From positions 1 to 39,622 of IMG/VR virus record IMGVR_UViG_3300013132_005642: a stretch of 39,622 bases of DNA; one strand, given 5' to 3'. A model generated the notes under the pieces. That model was given only the letters and a program-made list of their open reading frames with translations, was not told where the DNA came from and ran no database searches. The stretch comes from a virus. Below, in pieces: positions 27,185 to 34,130 of this stretch. The position numbers were made by a program, and so were the translations under genes. Within the stretch, counting starts at the first letter, position 1; every line of letters starts with the position of its first letter.

Positions 27185-27676
27185 TTAAGAAAAGATTAGT
27201 ACTCCAGAATCCTTGGCAATTTCAAAGCCTTTAGTGAAATCGTCATAGATTCTTATAGCATATCCAGATTCAGAAAATCCTCCCGAATCCTTGCCATATC
27301 GGGATTCCATAACAGAAACGAATTTATCTCGGTTCTTAGCGAAGTCGTTATAAAGCTTGGCTGAAACCTTAGGACCAAAAAATCCTTCGCAATCTGAGAA
27401 GTTTATGATCTCAATGAATTCTTTTCCGTCGTATTTCTCGGGTGAGTTCCAGATGATAGATGGCATTACTCCATGAATACTCGTTGCTAAATTTTCCCTC
27501 CATCTGTTATATTCTGAATAAGATCCTGCACGAAATTCATGGTAGATTGTATCACTGGATTCTGCATATTCCCCGTCAGTAAGATCATGGAGGGTTCCGA
27601 ATTCATCGCGGCCGATGTAAATTCCGCCGTTTTCTTCGGGTTTGATTTTGCTGTAAGCTGAAATGTCTAAGCCCAT
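27185..27676 (-). CDS. Conserved-looking hypothetical protein (163 aa)
   Basis: Starts MGLDISAYSKIKPEENGGIY. Mixed alpha-beta composition with SYSEYNRWRENLATSIHGVM and INFSDCEGFFGPKVSAKLYN, which looks like a single folded domain. The MGLDISAY opening is reminiscent of proteins found in many phages and plasmids, but no function is known to me. A TACATTTG host-type box lies 20 bases before the ATG, giving its own transcript. Confidence 0.65.
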   Translation of the reverse strand: MGLDISAYSKIKPEENGGIYIGRDEFGTLHDLTDGEYAESSDTIYHEFRAGSYSEYNRWRENLATSIHGVMPSIIWNSPEKYDGKEFIEIINFSDCEGFFGPKVSAKLYNDFAKNRDKFVSVMESRYGKDSGGFSESGYAIRIYDDFTKGFEIAKDSGVLIFS

Positions 27677-27696
27677 GTATTTTTCGTTTTATAGGG

Positions 27697-27704
27697 CAAA
27701 TGTA
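27697..27704 (-). promoter_or_regulatory. Bacteroidota-type -7 box (TACATTTG)
   Basis: TACATTTGCCC on the minus strand, 20 bases before the ATG at 27676. Confidence 0.6.
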
Positions 27705-27731
27705 GATTATTCCCGAATAGGGAAAAAATTA

Positions 27732-27920
27732 TTACTGATTCTTTTTATTGTTCTCCATCCACTTGATGGCTGCAGCACTCATGGCTCCAAAAAAGTCAAT
27801 TTGATCTAGATCTCTTTGTTGCTTTTTAACCTCTCCGGGACTCGCTGGTCTTCCCTCTGCAACGTTCATTGCTTCGAGATTCTTCTTTATTGAATCTAAA
27901 TATTCCTTAGATGGTTTCAT
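27732..27920 (-). CDS. Small helical hypothetical protein (62 aa)
   Basis: The ATG at 27920 is preferred over one at 27959 because it lies one base beyond the stop of the ParB-like gene, avoiding a 38-base overlap. The product MKPSKEYLDSIKKNLEAMNV is helical, with a Pro/Gly turn and a C-terminal hydrophobic helix (FFGAMSAAAIKWMENN). No family is recognised. It is co-transcribed with the tagged ParB-like gene upstream. Confidence 0.55.
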   Translation of the reverse strand: MKPSKEYLDSIKKNLEAMNVAEGRPASPGEVKKQQRDLDQIDFFGAMSAAAIKWMENNKKNQ

Positions 27921-27921
27921 A

Positions 27922-28308
27922 TTATTCATGTACATACGCGGAGACGATGAAATCTCCATTCCTATAATTTATTAGACTTCTGTTGTATCCATCCAGAACC
28001 ATTCCTTTATATACCACTATAGGGAGATAGAGATCATCCGGATCTAAATCTTCCTCTTCCATGAAATCCTCGTCTTCATATCTGGATTCATCTCCGTCAA
28101 TATACTCCTTAAGATCCGGATCTGATTCCAGAAGATCTCTGATGTCCACCTCTTTTCTGGTGTAATCGTTTGGCAGGATGTATTTTTCAATGAAATAGTC
28201 GGGGACTGCTCCTTCCGGTGAAATATCGGTGACGTATCGTGCTACTTCTTTCCCTGATATTGAATCTCCCTCAAATAAAAATGACTCAAAAGTTCTAACG
28301 TGTTCCAT
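27922..28308 (-). CDS. Tagged ParB/Srx-fold-like protein (128 aa)
   Basis: MEHVRTFESFLFEGDSISGK carries the shared tag, with LFE-G as a possible protease site. Residues about 95-128 (LPIVVYKGMVLDGYNRSLIN) match the ParB N-terminal / sulfiredoxin fold motif with the DGxxR signature. The middle is strongly acidic (DESRYEDEDFMEEEDLDPDD). ParB-fold proteins use CTP or ATP and may bind DNA. If packaged, it would enter the host with the genome. The upstream 100 bases hold repeats and a perfect palindrome (see 28309-28406). Confidence 0.7.
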   Translation of the reverse strand: MEHVRTFESFLFEGDSISGKEVARYVTDISPEGAVPDYFIEKYILPNDYTRKEVDIRDLLESDPDLKEYIDGDESRYEDEDFMEEEDLDPDDLYLPIVVYKGMVLDGYNRSLINYRNGDFIVSAYVHE

Positions 28309-28406
28309 GGTGGAAAATATTTGTTCATATTAACCTCTTAGTGGAAAAAATTCTCTATATAGAGAATTTTCATTGATACTAGTGGAAAATATTCACTCTA
28401 TATATC
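28309..28406. promoter_or_regulatory. Operator-like region: three GTGGAAAA repeats, a 24-base palindrome and a GATATATA box
   Basis: GTGGAAAATATT occurs at 28310 and 28382, and a close copy (GTGGAAAAAATTC) at 28341, spaced 31 and 41 bases, about three and four helical turns. A perfect 24-base palindrome centred on CTCTATATAGAG lies at 28347-28370. GATATATA (minus strand) is at 28399-28406, 90 bases before the ATG, an unusually long leader for this motif. The region likely binds a regulator of the ParB-like operon. Confidence 0.5.
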
Positions 28407-28408
28407 CT

Positions 28409-28566
28409 CTACTTGGGGTATTTGATCACGAAATCAAATCTGTAGTCATATGGTCTTATGCTCTGATAAAGGTATGATGGATATGTTTGTACGATAGTTT
28501 CATTTCCTATTGACCGGAGAGTATTTCACAGAATCCTGAGCATATGATCCAAGAGCAAATCATAGG
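28409..28566 (-). pseudogene. Decayed coding remnant in two frames
   Basis: No intact ORF exists between 28409 and 28599. Two coding-like pieces follow each other: FALGSYAQDSVKYSPVNRK in one frame, then SIGNETIVQTYPSYLYQSIR and YDYRFDFVIKYPK in another, ending TAG at 28409. The second piece has no start codon and looks like a natural protein C-terminus. The family is unknown. Confidence 0.35.
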
Positions 28567-28599
28567 ATCGCCATAATAAATATGAATTTGCGGATTATA

Positions 28600-28821
28600 T
28601 TACTTTACGAGGGTTTCAAGTGTATAGTAGTTTCTTGTGTTTTTTCTGATACGAAAAACCCTGTGAGAATTTCCATCATGATCGATATGGATTTTTCCAG
28701 TGTCCTCTAATACAACATCGGATCCAGATTTGATCTTGGTGATTCCTTTTTCCATAAATTTAAGACTCGAGTAAAGCTTAAGTGGACCGTTTAGAGTCTT
28801 TTTGATTGTGCTGTGTGCCAT
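28600..28821 (-). CDS. Small basic hypothetical protein (73 aa)
   Basis: Starts MAHSTIKKTLNGPLKLYSSL and looks like a small beta-barrel (DVVLEDTGKIHIDHDGNSHR, VFRIRKNTRNYYTLETLVK). It is a complete unit with a TATATTTG host-type box 33 bases before the ATG. No family is recognised. Basic charge suggests nucleic-acid or ribosome contact. Confidence 0.65.
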   Translation of the reverse strand: MAHSTIKKTLNGPLKLYSSLKFMEKGITKIKSGSDVVLEDTGKIHIDHDGNSHRVFRIRKNTRNYYTLETLVK

Positions 28822-28854
28822 TGCTGAATTGTTTTAAGTTTATAAATAACAGTG

Positions 28855-28862
28855 CAAATATA
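28855..28862 (-). promoter_or_regulatory. Bacteroidota-type -7 box (TATATTTG)
   Basis: TATATTTGCACTG on the minus strand, 33 bases before the ATG at 28821. Confidence 0.6.
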
Positions 28863-28888
28863 TGGATCTTTCTACAATTAAAAAAATT

Positions 28889-29110
28889 TTAGGCGATTTT
28901 TTCTGTAGAAAATTTATCATTGGCCTTTTTATAACATTCGGATGGTGAAGACCCAAAAACTACCCGGAGATTAGCAAATCCCTGATCTGTGCTTCCATTT
29001 TTATAGCTATTCAGATCTTCCTGCGGAAAATAAGCGTATCTTTGGCTCTCCTCCTTATATTCATTATAATGTAAGAGCCAGCTGTAATGTGGATGTGTTT
29101 TTTTAGACAT
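28889..29110 (-). CDS. Small hypothetical protein (73 aa)
   Basis: Starts MSKKTHPHYSWLLHYNEYKE. The start shares SW..xYNE with the gene at 21207 and may be a divergent form of the shared tag. The rest has FPQEDLNSYKNGSTDQGFAN and a Lys-rich helix (SECYKKANDKFSTEKIA). No family is recognised; the gene lies between two short intergenic spacers on the minus strand. Confidence 0.55.
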   Translation of the reverse strand: MSKKTHPHYSWLLHYNEYKEESQRYAYFPQEDLNSYKNGSTDQGFANLRVVFGSSPSECYKKANDKFSTEKIA

Positions 29111-29138
29111 TTGAATTTATTTTTTTATTGTTAATAAT

Positions 29139-29480
29139 TTATCTTCCAGAAAGAATCCACCAGTCAGGACCGGACATATTAGGACCATCTAGTCCATCAT
29201 CCAAATGGATTTTCATTTTCCATCCTGCTTTTTTGTAACGGGATTCAAGCTCCTTGGACATTATGGTAGTTCTAGCTGATGGAAGCTCTATTACTTTCTT
29301 TTTTATTGGATCCCACGTGAACTTTGCCACTTGCAAAGGTATGTAAACCTCGCCGCCTTTGAATTTTTGGCGAATCTCATCATCTATATAGTTCTCCGCC
29401 CTATCAATTAATTCCAGTTCTTCTTTGGATAAAGTTGGATCTTCCAACTTAGCTTTTAGGTCTTTGTATTTAATAGCCAT
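29139..29480 (-). CDS. Hypothetical protein (113 aa)
   Basis: I chose ATG at 29480 (MAIKYKDLKAKLEDPTLSKE). A GTG at 29537 in the same frame overlaps the kinase-like gene stop by 4 bases and would add 19 residues; either start may be used. The N-terminal half is a charged coiled coil (KEELELIDRAENYIDDEIRQ). The C-terminal half has an LxxAG-Trp motif and ends GPNMSGPDWWILSGR. No family is recognised. Confidence 0.6.
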   Translation of the reverse strand: MAIKYKDLKAKLEDPTLSKEELELIDRAENYIDDEIRQKFKGGEVYIPLQVAKFTWDPIKKKVIELPSARTTIMSKELESRYKKAGWKMKIHLDDGLDGPNMSGPDWWILSGR

Positions 29481-29533
29481 ATCTTTTAATTTTCCGTAAA
29501 TGTAAGAATAATCTACAGAATAAAAAATATTTC

Positions 29534-30097
29534 TCACTGTTTAATGACGGAGTTTATGATATATTGGGTTCTATCATCCAAAGATATTTCTCCCAGATCC
29601 TCGTGAGTTATTCCCTCCATCTCTAAATAAGATTTTATCCATCTATCCAATCTTTCTATCTGCTCGCGATCGTGATATCTGATACCATCTTCTATATTTG
29701 AAAAAATAGGGGGAACATAAAAGACGTGAGACCACTGGTTTATGGTTTTAAGAATTTCTTTCTGTAAATGATTTATGATCGCAATATCTTTATTAGATAA
29801 TCTATTTGGGAATAGGCCTCTAAAATAGAAATAATTTAGAATTGTACTGGAATCACAGACTACGAAATCCTTGGAATCCAAATACATTCTTTCCCTGTTC
29901 AACTGTTTATAAAATATTACCACCTGGTCAACCGGTGTGTTTGGAATACCATATTCTGCTATATAATCGGTAGCGGCCTCCCCAACAAATATAGAATTCT
30001 TACCCATTTTTTTAAGCTCAGTGTGGACAGAAGTCGCAAGAGTGCTTTTACCGGAGGCTGGTGCTCCTATGATCGTGATTAATTTGGAATTTTTCAT
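29534..30097 (-). CDS. P-loop kinase, AAA_28 / NadR-like
   Basis: 187 residues. Walker A IIGAPASGKST (9-19) is followed by IFVGEAATDYIAEYGIP and FVVCDSSTILNYFYFRGLFP. The FVGEAATDY and VCDSS segments match the AAA_28 family, which includes the ribosylnicotinamide kinase domain of NadR. It would phosphorylate nicotinamide riboside or another nucleoside. The nucleotidyltransferase at 34564-34986 could be the next step of an NAD salvage route, but the genes are 4.5 kb apart. The substrate is inferred, not proven. Confidence 0.75.
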   Translation of the reverse strand: MKNSKLITIIGAPASGKSTLATSVHTELKKMGKNSIFVGEAATDYIAEYGIPNTPVDQVVIFYKQLNRERMYLDSKDFVVCDSSTILNYFYFRGLFPNRLSNKDIAIINHLQKEILKTINQWSHVFYVPPIFSNIEDGIRYHDREQIERLDRWIKSYLEMEGITHEDLGEISLDDRTQYIINSVIKQ

Positions 30098-30192
30098 TCA
30101 GTATTTTAGACTTTAGCATAAAAGGGTTTCATAATAAATTCTACTCCACCAAAGAGTCATCAAAGGATATTCCTATTTTCATACGTATATAA

Positions 30193-30999
30193 TTAATAAA
30201 CTGTTGGTTTAAACCACATGTACCAATTCTTTTGCGTCCTATTCCATCCAATAAGCCAGGATGTTAATTCATCAATGTTGGAATTATTGATATTTCTAGT
30301 GATCTCTAACATGATTGATCCGGGAAGCATTCTCCTGGCACTTTCTTCTTTTTCCACGCTCTGAGAAAAATTGTGATATAAATCCCAAGCTCCATATAGG
30401 TGGAGGGTTTCATGAGCTATAGAGCCAGATATTATTGGATCTTTCTCATACAATATTGCTCCCTCGACAAAATTATAATCACCCATGTCCGTGCTATATG
30501 GCATCGCATATCCATTTCCATTCCCCTTAACAAAAATCAAAACATGAACCTGATCGCAGTCGGTATTTGATAAAACCCAATTATAAAAATTTAGGGATGA
30601 AGTATACCCCGCTTTTCTCAAGACCTTTTCTATTACTAAATTATCTTCCCTTCCCGTGGCTCCGCCTCTTTCTATACCATTGAATTCAATATCTTCATCA
30701 ATACCAAAACATCCATATTGAAAATTAAGATCTACACCATACTTTTTAGATTGTGCTGATATCCAATTCATTCCCTTATTGGTTTCAGAAAGAATCTGGA
30801 TCTTTTGATCTTTGGACCATCTATCGTGGCTTTCTGATATAAAACAGCTTAAAACATATATTTTACCCCTTAGTTCTTTTGCGCTTCCTGATTTCCACTT
30901 GCTAATATTTTGTGAGAAACACACGGGGGTAAAAGAGATCGAGAAAATAATTAATCCTAGAGCATTTAATATTACGGAAAAGATTTTGTGCTTTTTCAT
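30193..30999 (-). CDS. Secreted zinc metalloprotease (metzincin-like)
   Basis: 268 residues. The first 30 (KKHKIFSVILNALGLIIFSI then FTPVCFSQ) are a Sec signal peptide without a clear lipobox. HETLHLYGAWD (196-206) is an extended HExxHxxGxxD zinc site. A Cys pair may stabilise the fold. It would be exported by the infected cell and cut extracellular or surface proteins, unusual for a phage. Nothing next to it suggests an inhibitor. A TACATTTG host-type box lies 16 bases before the ATG, and a terminator separates it from the gene upstream. Confidence 0.8.
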   Translation of the reverse strand: MKKHKIFSVILNALGLIIFSISFTPVCFSQNISKWKSGSAKELRGKIYVLSCFISESHDRWSKDQKIQILSETNKGMNWISAQSKKYGVDLNFQYGCFGIDEDIEFNGIERGGATGREDNLVIEKVLRKAGYTSSLNFYNWVLSNTDCDQVHVLIFVKGNGNGYAMPYSTDMGDYNFVEGAILYEKDPIISGSIAHETLHLYGAWDLYHNFSQSVEKEESARRMLPGSIMLEITRNINNSNIDELTSWLIGWNRTQKNWYMWFKPTVY

Positions 31000-31015
31000 C
31001 TTTTTAAATTTTATA

Positions 31016-31023
31016 CAAATGTA
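31016..31023 (-). promoter_or_regulatory. Bacteroidota-type -7 box (TACATTTG)
   Basis: TACATTTGTAT on the minus strand, 16 bases before the metalloprotease ATG. Confidence 0.6.
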
Positions 31024-31040
31024 ATGGAAATTTCTAAGAT

Positions 31041-31075
31041 AAAAAAATAAAGGCCGGAAAAATTTTCCAGCCTTT
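31041..31075 (-). terminator. Terminator after the ferritin operon
   Basis: AAAGGC-C-GGAAAA and TTTTCC-A-GCCTTT (31049-31075, one mismatch) form a stem followed on the minus strand by a T run. It separates the tagged genes at 31100-31989 from the metalloprotease promoter. Confidence 0.75.
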
Positions 31076-31099
31076 CAAATATTTTCGAGATATAAATTA

Positions 31100-31315
31100 T
31101 TATGAATTTTTTTCTATATAAAAAATATACATATCAAGATCTCTCATCCCGTAATAATCTACGTCGTTCTGATTAAACCAGTCTAGCACCGCCTGCCATG
31201 GAATTTCAGAATTGACTTTCTTCAGATGTGGAAGACATTCAACGATTTCTTGGGAAATTTCCTCCCCGTGCTCCTCATTGAGAAAATTATTATATCTTTT
31301 TAGTTCTGTTTTCAT
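31100..31315 (-). CDS. Tagged small hypothetical protein (71 aa)
   Basis: MKTELKRYNNFLNEEHGEEI matches the shared tag and closely resembles T4 MKTYQEFIAEA; FLNE-E is a candidate cleavage site. The rest is acidic and helical with a Trp-rich patch (IPWQAVLDWFNQNDVDYYGM). Its ATG overlaps the stop of the ferritin-like gene by one base, so the two tagged proteins are co-translated. No family is recognised. Confidence 0.7.
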   Translation of the reverse strand: MKTELKRYNNFLNEEHGEEISQEIVECLPHLKKVNSEIPWQAVLDWFNQNDVDYYGMRDLDMYIFYIEKNS

Positions 31316-31989
31316 TATCCCTCGAAGTATTCTTTTTCATAGATAAGTACCGATAGCTTATCTTGTGGATTTATTAATTTAACGGCATTCAATAGATCCG
31401 AATATTCCGCAACCGAACCTGTCTGAATATCTCTAAGTTGTTTTAAGAAATCAAATGTTGCCAAACAAATTGGAAATATTGCATGCGAATCTGCCATATA
31501 GGCTTTAAATAAATCATACTCTAGTACATATGCTTTGTTAACTATATCAACAAGTCCAGTAAATTCAAATGCTGTTTCCTGTTTAGGTACAGTAGGGATA
31601 ACATTCCAATCAACCAGATAATCCCTAACCATTTTTGCATGTGCTAGTTCGTCCATGCTTTCCTTTTCGAAAAATTCAGCGGCTTTAAAATATCCAGCAT
31701 CTTTGCAGTAGTCTGTCGCTTCCCTGTAAAAATAGTGAGCTTTATATTCGCTGCCTATTCTTTCAGTCAATCTTTGTATAACTTCATCCGGCAGTGTATT
31801 TGGATTAATCCCAGATTCAAATGAAATTCCTTCCGTCTTATCAACAGGGTGCTTTTCAATATTAGATTGATCTATAGTTTGCTTAGGAGGTTCTGGATTA
31901 TCTCCAAAATCCATTTCTCCCGTTAAGTCAAGATCTTCTTGCTCATTCAGAATCTTTTTTGTTCTTTTGTATTTATTAAAATCTTCCAT
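31315..31989 (-). CDS. Tagged ferritin-like diiron protein
   Basis: 224 residues. The tag region MEDFNKYKRTKKILNEQEDL (with ILNE-Q as possible cleavage site) is followed by an acidic, Pro-rich linker to about residue 62. A four-helix ferritin-like domain then has diiron ligands E81 (helix 1, SEYKAHYF), E114 and H117 (DELAHAK), and later helices (LEYDLFKAYM, LRDIQTG). It would oxidise or store iron, or protect DNA from iron-driven damage. If packaged, it would be delivered on infection. A GATATATA element ends 4 bases before the ATG. Ferritins in phages are unusual, and this tag even more so. Confidence 0.82.
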   Translation of the reverse strand: MEDFNKYKRTKKILNEQEDLDLTGEMDFGDNPEPPKQTIDQSNIEKHPVDKTEGISFESGINPNTLPDEVIQRLTERIGSEYKAHYFYREATDYCKDAGYFKAAEFFEKESMDELAHAKMVRDYLVDWNVIPTVPKQETAFEFTGLVDIVNKAYVLEYDLFKAYMADSHAIFPICLATFDFLKQLRDIQTGSVAEYSDLLNAVKLINPQDKLSVLIYEKEYFEG

Positions 31990-31993
31990 ATCC

Positions 31994-32001
31994 TATATAT
32001 C
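31994..32001 (-). promoter_or_regulatory. GATATATA element, 4 bases before the ferritin ATG
   Basis: A perfect motif at the shortest spacing seen, supporting either a near-leaderless transcript or a translation-related role. Confidence 0.55.
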
Positions 32002-32004
32002 TTT

Positions 32005-32271
32005 TTATAGTTTGTCTATTCTTATTTTTAGATCTCCAGATCCTTTTATTACTCTGTGCCAGACCCCGCTGGGAATTTTAATCATTCCTTTTATCTGACG
32101 GGGAAGCTCGTTATCCAATTGTATCATCCAGTCGGTTTCTTCTAGCGATTCAACTATTCGATCCTCCCTATCTCTATGCCATTTTAGCTCCTCTGATTCG
32201 ACATCAGATTTGAATATCCTTATGGAATATGATTCTCCTGACTCTTTCTCTTCAAATGGAAGGTTTACCAT
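32005..32271 (-). CDS. Cupin-like small protein (88 aa)
   Basis: Starts MVNLPFEEKESGESYSIRIF. The pattern ELKWHRDREDRIVESLEETD, then KIPSGVWHRVIKGSG, suggests a single small cupin: a His-containing strand and the Pro-x-Gly-x-x-His loop. Metal ligands could be His at about 31 and 72. The substrate is unknown. It overlaps the tagged gene at 32265 by 7 bases, so it belongs to that operon. Confidence 0.6.
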   Translation of the reverse strand: MVNLPFEEKESGESYSIRIFKSDVESEELKWHRDREDRIVESLEETDWMIQLDNELPRQIKGMIKIPSGVWHRVIKGSGDLKIRIDKL

Positions 32272-32843
32272 GGGTTGCTTGATTTTATTCCTAGCAGTTT
32301 TCTATATCTTGCGACATTACAAGACCAGTATTTCGCCTTCCATTTAGGTCCAGGAGAATCGCATCTCATTCTTTTTCTAAAGGATCTCGCTTTTTTTGGA
32401 TCTGCATTATTAACTCTCATTCCCGGCTGGCCAAATCCAACCTTTACTATATTTCCACTCTCATTTTTAGTATAAACTCCAAATTTTCTAGGTCCCCCCG
32501 GCGTTCTAAAAGGCTTATTAAGATCTACTTTTCTGCCTCTATACTCTGCCTCATCGATCTCTTCATCAATAAAGGGAATGTCAAGCAAAACCTCTTGTCC
32601 CTCAAAGATTCCAATTTTTCCTGCGTCGGTAGAAATAAGAAAGAGATCGTCATCACTTAGATTTAGATCCCCAGATTCCCATAAGGATCTGGCCTCGTTA
32701 ACTAGATCAAGCCATGCTTCAGACTCTATTCTATAAACGCTCTCCATTAGAGACAGTGAATTGTCCAAATGATATTTTAATCCCTCGCTAAGGGGAACGT
32801 TCTTTTTTTTAAAAAATTCTTGAAATTCAAAAAGGTGATTCAT
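32265..32843 (-). CDS. Tagged DUF5872-like phage protein (192 aa)
   Basis: MNHLFEFQEFFKKKNVPLSE is the shared tag with LSE-G as candidate cleavage site. Residues about 105-185 (NKPFRTPGGPRKFGVYTKNE, then VKVGFGQPGMRVNNADPKKA and KWKAKYWSCNVARYR) follow a Cys- and Trp-containing domain (DUF5872-type) that I recall from T4-like and marine phages. A virion or prohead-core role is plausible. A GATATATA element ends 4 bases before the ATG. The cupin and membrane genes flank it. Confidence 0.7.
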   Translation of the reverse strand: MNHLFEFQEFFKKKNVPLSEGLKYHLDNSLSLMESVYRIESEAWLDLVNEARSLWESGDLNLSDDDLFLISTDAGKIGIFEGQEVLLDIPFIDEEIDEAEYRGRKVDLNKPFRTPGGPRKFGVYTKNESGNIVKVGFGQPGMRVNNADPKKARSFRKRMRCDSPGPKWKAKYWSCNVARYRKLLGIKSSNPW

Positions 32844-32846
32844 GCT

Positions 32847-33137
32847 TTATATATCCCTTAATTTTGAAAAAGGATTATGCTTATAAATCCATTTAGCAGT
32901 GAGTAATCCTCCAATTCCCATAAATATGTGGGCAATATAAAGGGGAGATCCAGCTAGTTCATGAAGCATCCAAAAAACATTCATGAGGACCCAGCATGTT
33001 AATATTAGATTTAGGAGAATCTCTTTTTCCCCTTTTAATAATATTATGAATGTTAGAATAACGGTGGGAAATACCATAGGAATTGCTAAATGTGGTAAAT
33101 GTAGACACCAAAAGGCATCTTTTAATAGCCAGCATAT
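32847..33137 (-). CDS. Polytopic membrane protein (about 96 aa)
   Basis: Start is uncertain: GTG at 33137 is used here; a TTG at 33170 would add 11 residues and overlap the decarboxylase gene. Three to four hydrophobic segments (LPHLAIPMVFPTVILTFIIL, ILLNLILTCWVLMNVFWMLH, YIAHIFMGIGGLLTAKWIY) separated by short charged loops indicate an integral membrane protein with little soluble part. The function is unknown. It could be a small transporter, holin or exclusion protein; the segment count is more than usual for a holin. Confidence 0.55.
   Translation of the reverse strand: MCWLLKDAFWCLHLPHLAIPMVFPTVILTFIILLKGEKEILLNLILTCWVLMNVFWMLHELAGSPLYIAHIFMGIGGLLTAKWIYKHNPFSKLRDI
32848..32855 (-). promoter_or_regulatory. 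GATATATA element, 4 bases before the ATG at 32843
   Basis: A perfect motif overlapping the 3' end of the membrane-protein gene at 32847-33137. Confidence 0.5.
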
Positions 33138-33151
33138 CACATGAAGGCCGT

Positions 33152-33547
33152 TTAATCTTGAGCTTCCCAAGTCCCCCGAGATTTTGCTTTGATTCCGTCA
33201 TTTCTCTCTATGAATACCCATTCACATGAGATTAATTCAAATTCATTTAAGTGTTCTATAACTTCTTCAACTCCAAAGCAAGAACATGAATAGAGATCGA
33301 ACTGAAACATAGGCGGCGAATACTTCTCCCATATATGTATGGAAGAATGACTTGTTGCCAATGTAACTGTTCCTGTAAGGCCCTCGTTTCCCGGATCACT
33401 AACATAAACGCTGGTAGGACCAGCGACAACTTTCATTCGAACTTTTTCTACTAATTTTATGAACCACTCATTCAGAATTTGTGGATCACTAGGTGGTGTT
33501 TTAGCGTAGCCTTTTACTAATAAATGTTGGTGATCTGGTATAAACAT
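33152..33547 (-). CDS. speH: S-adenosylmethionine decarboxylase family protein (SpeH-like)
   Basis: 131 residues from ATG at 33547 (a TTG at 33580 is in frame). TLATSHSSIHIWEKYSPPMF followed by FDLYSC is the pyruvoyl-enzyme core: Ser66 becomes the pyruvoyl group, with His71 and Cys88. The Glu before the Ser in bacterial SpeH is Thr65 here, so self-cleavage would occur at Thr-Ser. Bacterial AdoMet decarboxylases make decarboxylated SAM for spermidine; some related enzymes decarboxylate ornithine or arginine instead. Which one applies is not decidable by eye. It lies just upstream of the membrane-protein gene. Confidence 0.8.
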   Translation of the reverse strand: MFIPDHQHLLVKGYAKTPPSDPQILNEWFIKLVEKVRMKVVAGPTSVYVSDPGNEGLTGTVTLATSHSSIHIWEKYSPPMFQFDLYSCSCFGVEEVIEHLNEFELISCEWVFIERNDGIKAKSRGTWEAQD

Positions 33548-33620
33548 ATGTACGTCTTTTAATTCTGAATTACCATTCAAAATTTAAGACTATATATTCA
33601 ATACGTTGGATTAATTGCTT

Positions 33621-34124
33621 TCATATCGATATTCCCAGACCCCTTAAAAGTTTGCTCCCTCTTTCAACTTTTCTAAGTCTTTTCATATTACCGCCCTTTT
33701 CTTCTATTAGTTCATCATATTTATGATCTATTTTCTCATAAACCTTTATCGGTAAAATATCCATACTATTAGATGACTTGGCAAGATATAGGGAAGCTAT
33801 TTCGCTCTGGTGGTAATTTTCGGAAATTAAGGAAGCATGACTGATCTGATCTTGTATAAGAAATTTTATAAAGTCAAGGGAGACATCCATTCTCTCGGGG
33901 TGTCTTCCATCGTAATGTCCAATCTGATAACCCAATATAGTGTCGACAAAAAGTTCGGTTCCTAAGGATTTTTCTTCGTCGTGTATAATAACACTGGATC
34001 TACCGAGCGTGAACCTGTTACCCATGTGTATTATGTCCATAGAATCCAATTTAACTCCATCAATGGATTTTATGGCTTCGAGTCTTTCCAGATCCTTTAT
34101 ATGTGTAAGATCTTTTATTTTCAT
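33621..34124 (-). CDS. Hypothetical protein (167 aa)
   Basis: Starts MKIKDLTHIKDLERLEAIKS, then a beta-strand-rich middle (MGNRFTLGRSSVIIHDEEKS, HYDGRHPERMDVSLDFIKFL) and a basic tail (NMKRLRKVERGSKLLRGLGI). No family is recognised. The gene begins 6 bases after the stop of the DUF2061 gene and ends 74 bases before the SpeH start; it may close the sulfate-related operon. Confidence 0.6.
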   Translation of the reverse strand: MKIKDLTHIKDLERLEAIKSIDGVKLDSMDIIHMGNRFTLGRSSVIIHDEEKSLGTELFVDTILGYQIGHYDGRHPERMDVSLDFIKFLIQDQISHASLISENYHQSEIASLYLAKSSNSMDILPIKVYEKIDHKYDELIEEKGGNMKRLRKVERGSKLLRGLGISI

Positions 34125-34130
34125 ATGGTG

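Noticed and set aside
30098-30192. Short ORF MKIGISFDDSLVE before the metalloprotease region
   Set aside because: Only 13 codons and then stops in all frames; it may be a relic, but there is no further support.
32959-33201. Alternative minus-strand frame within the membrane-protein gene
   Set aside because: It overlaps the membrane-protein frame, which has clear hydrophobic segments; the alternative has no such order and overlaps SpeH more.
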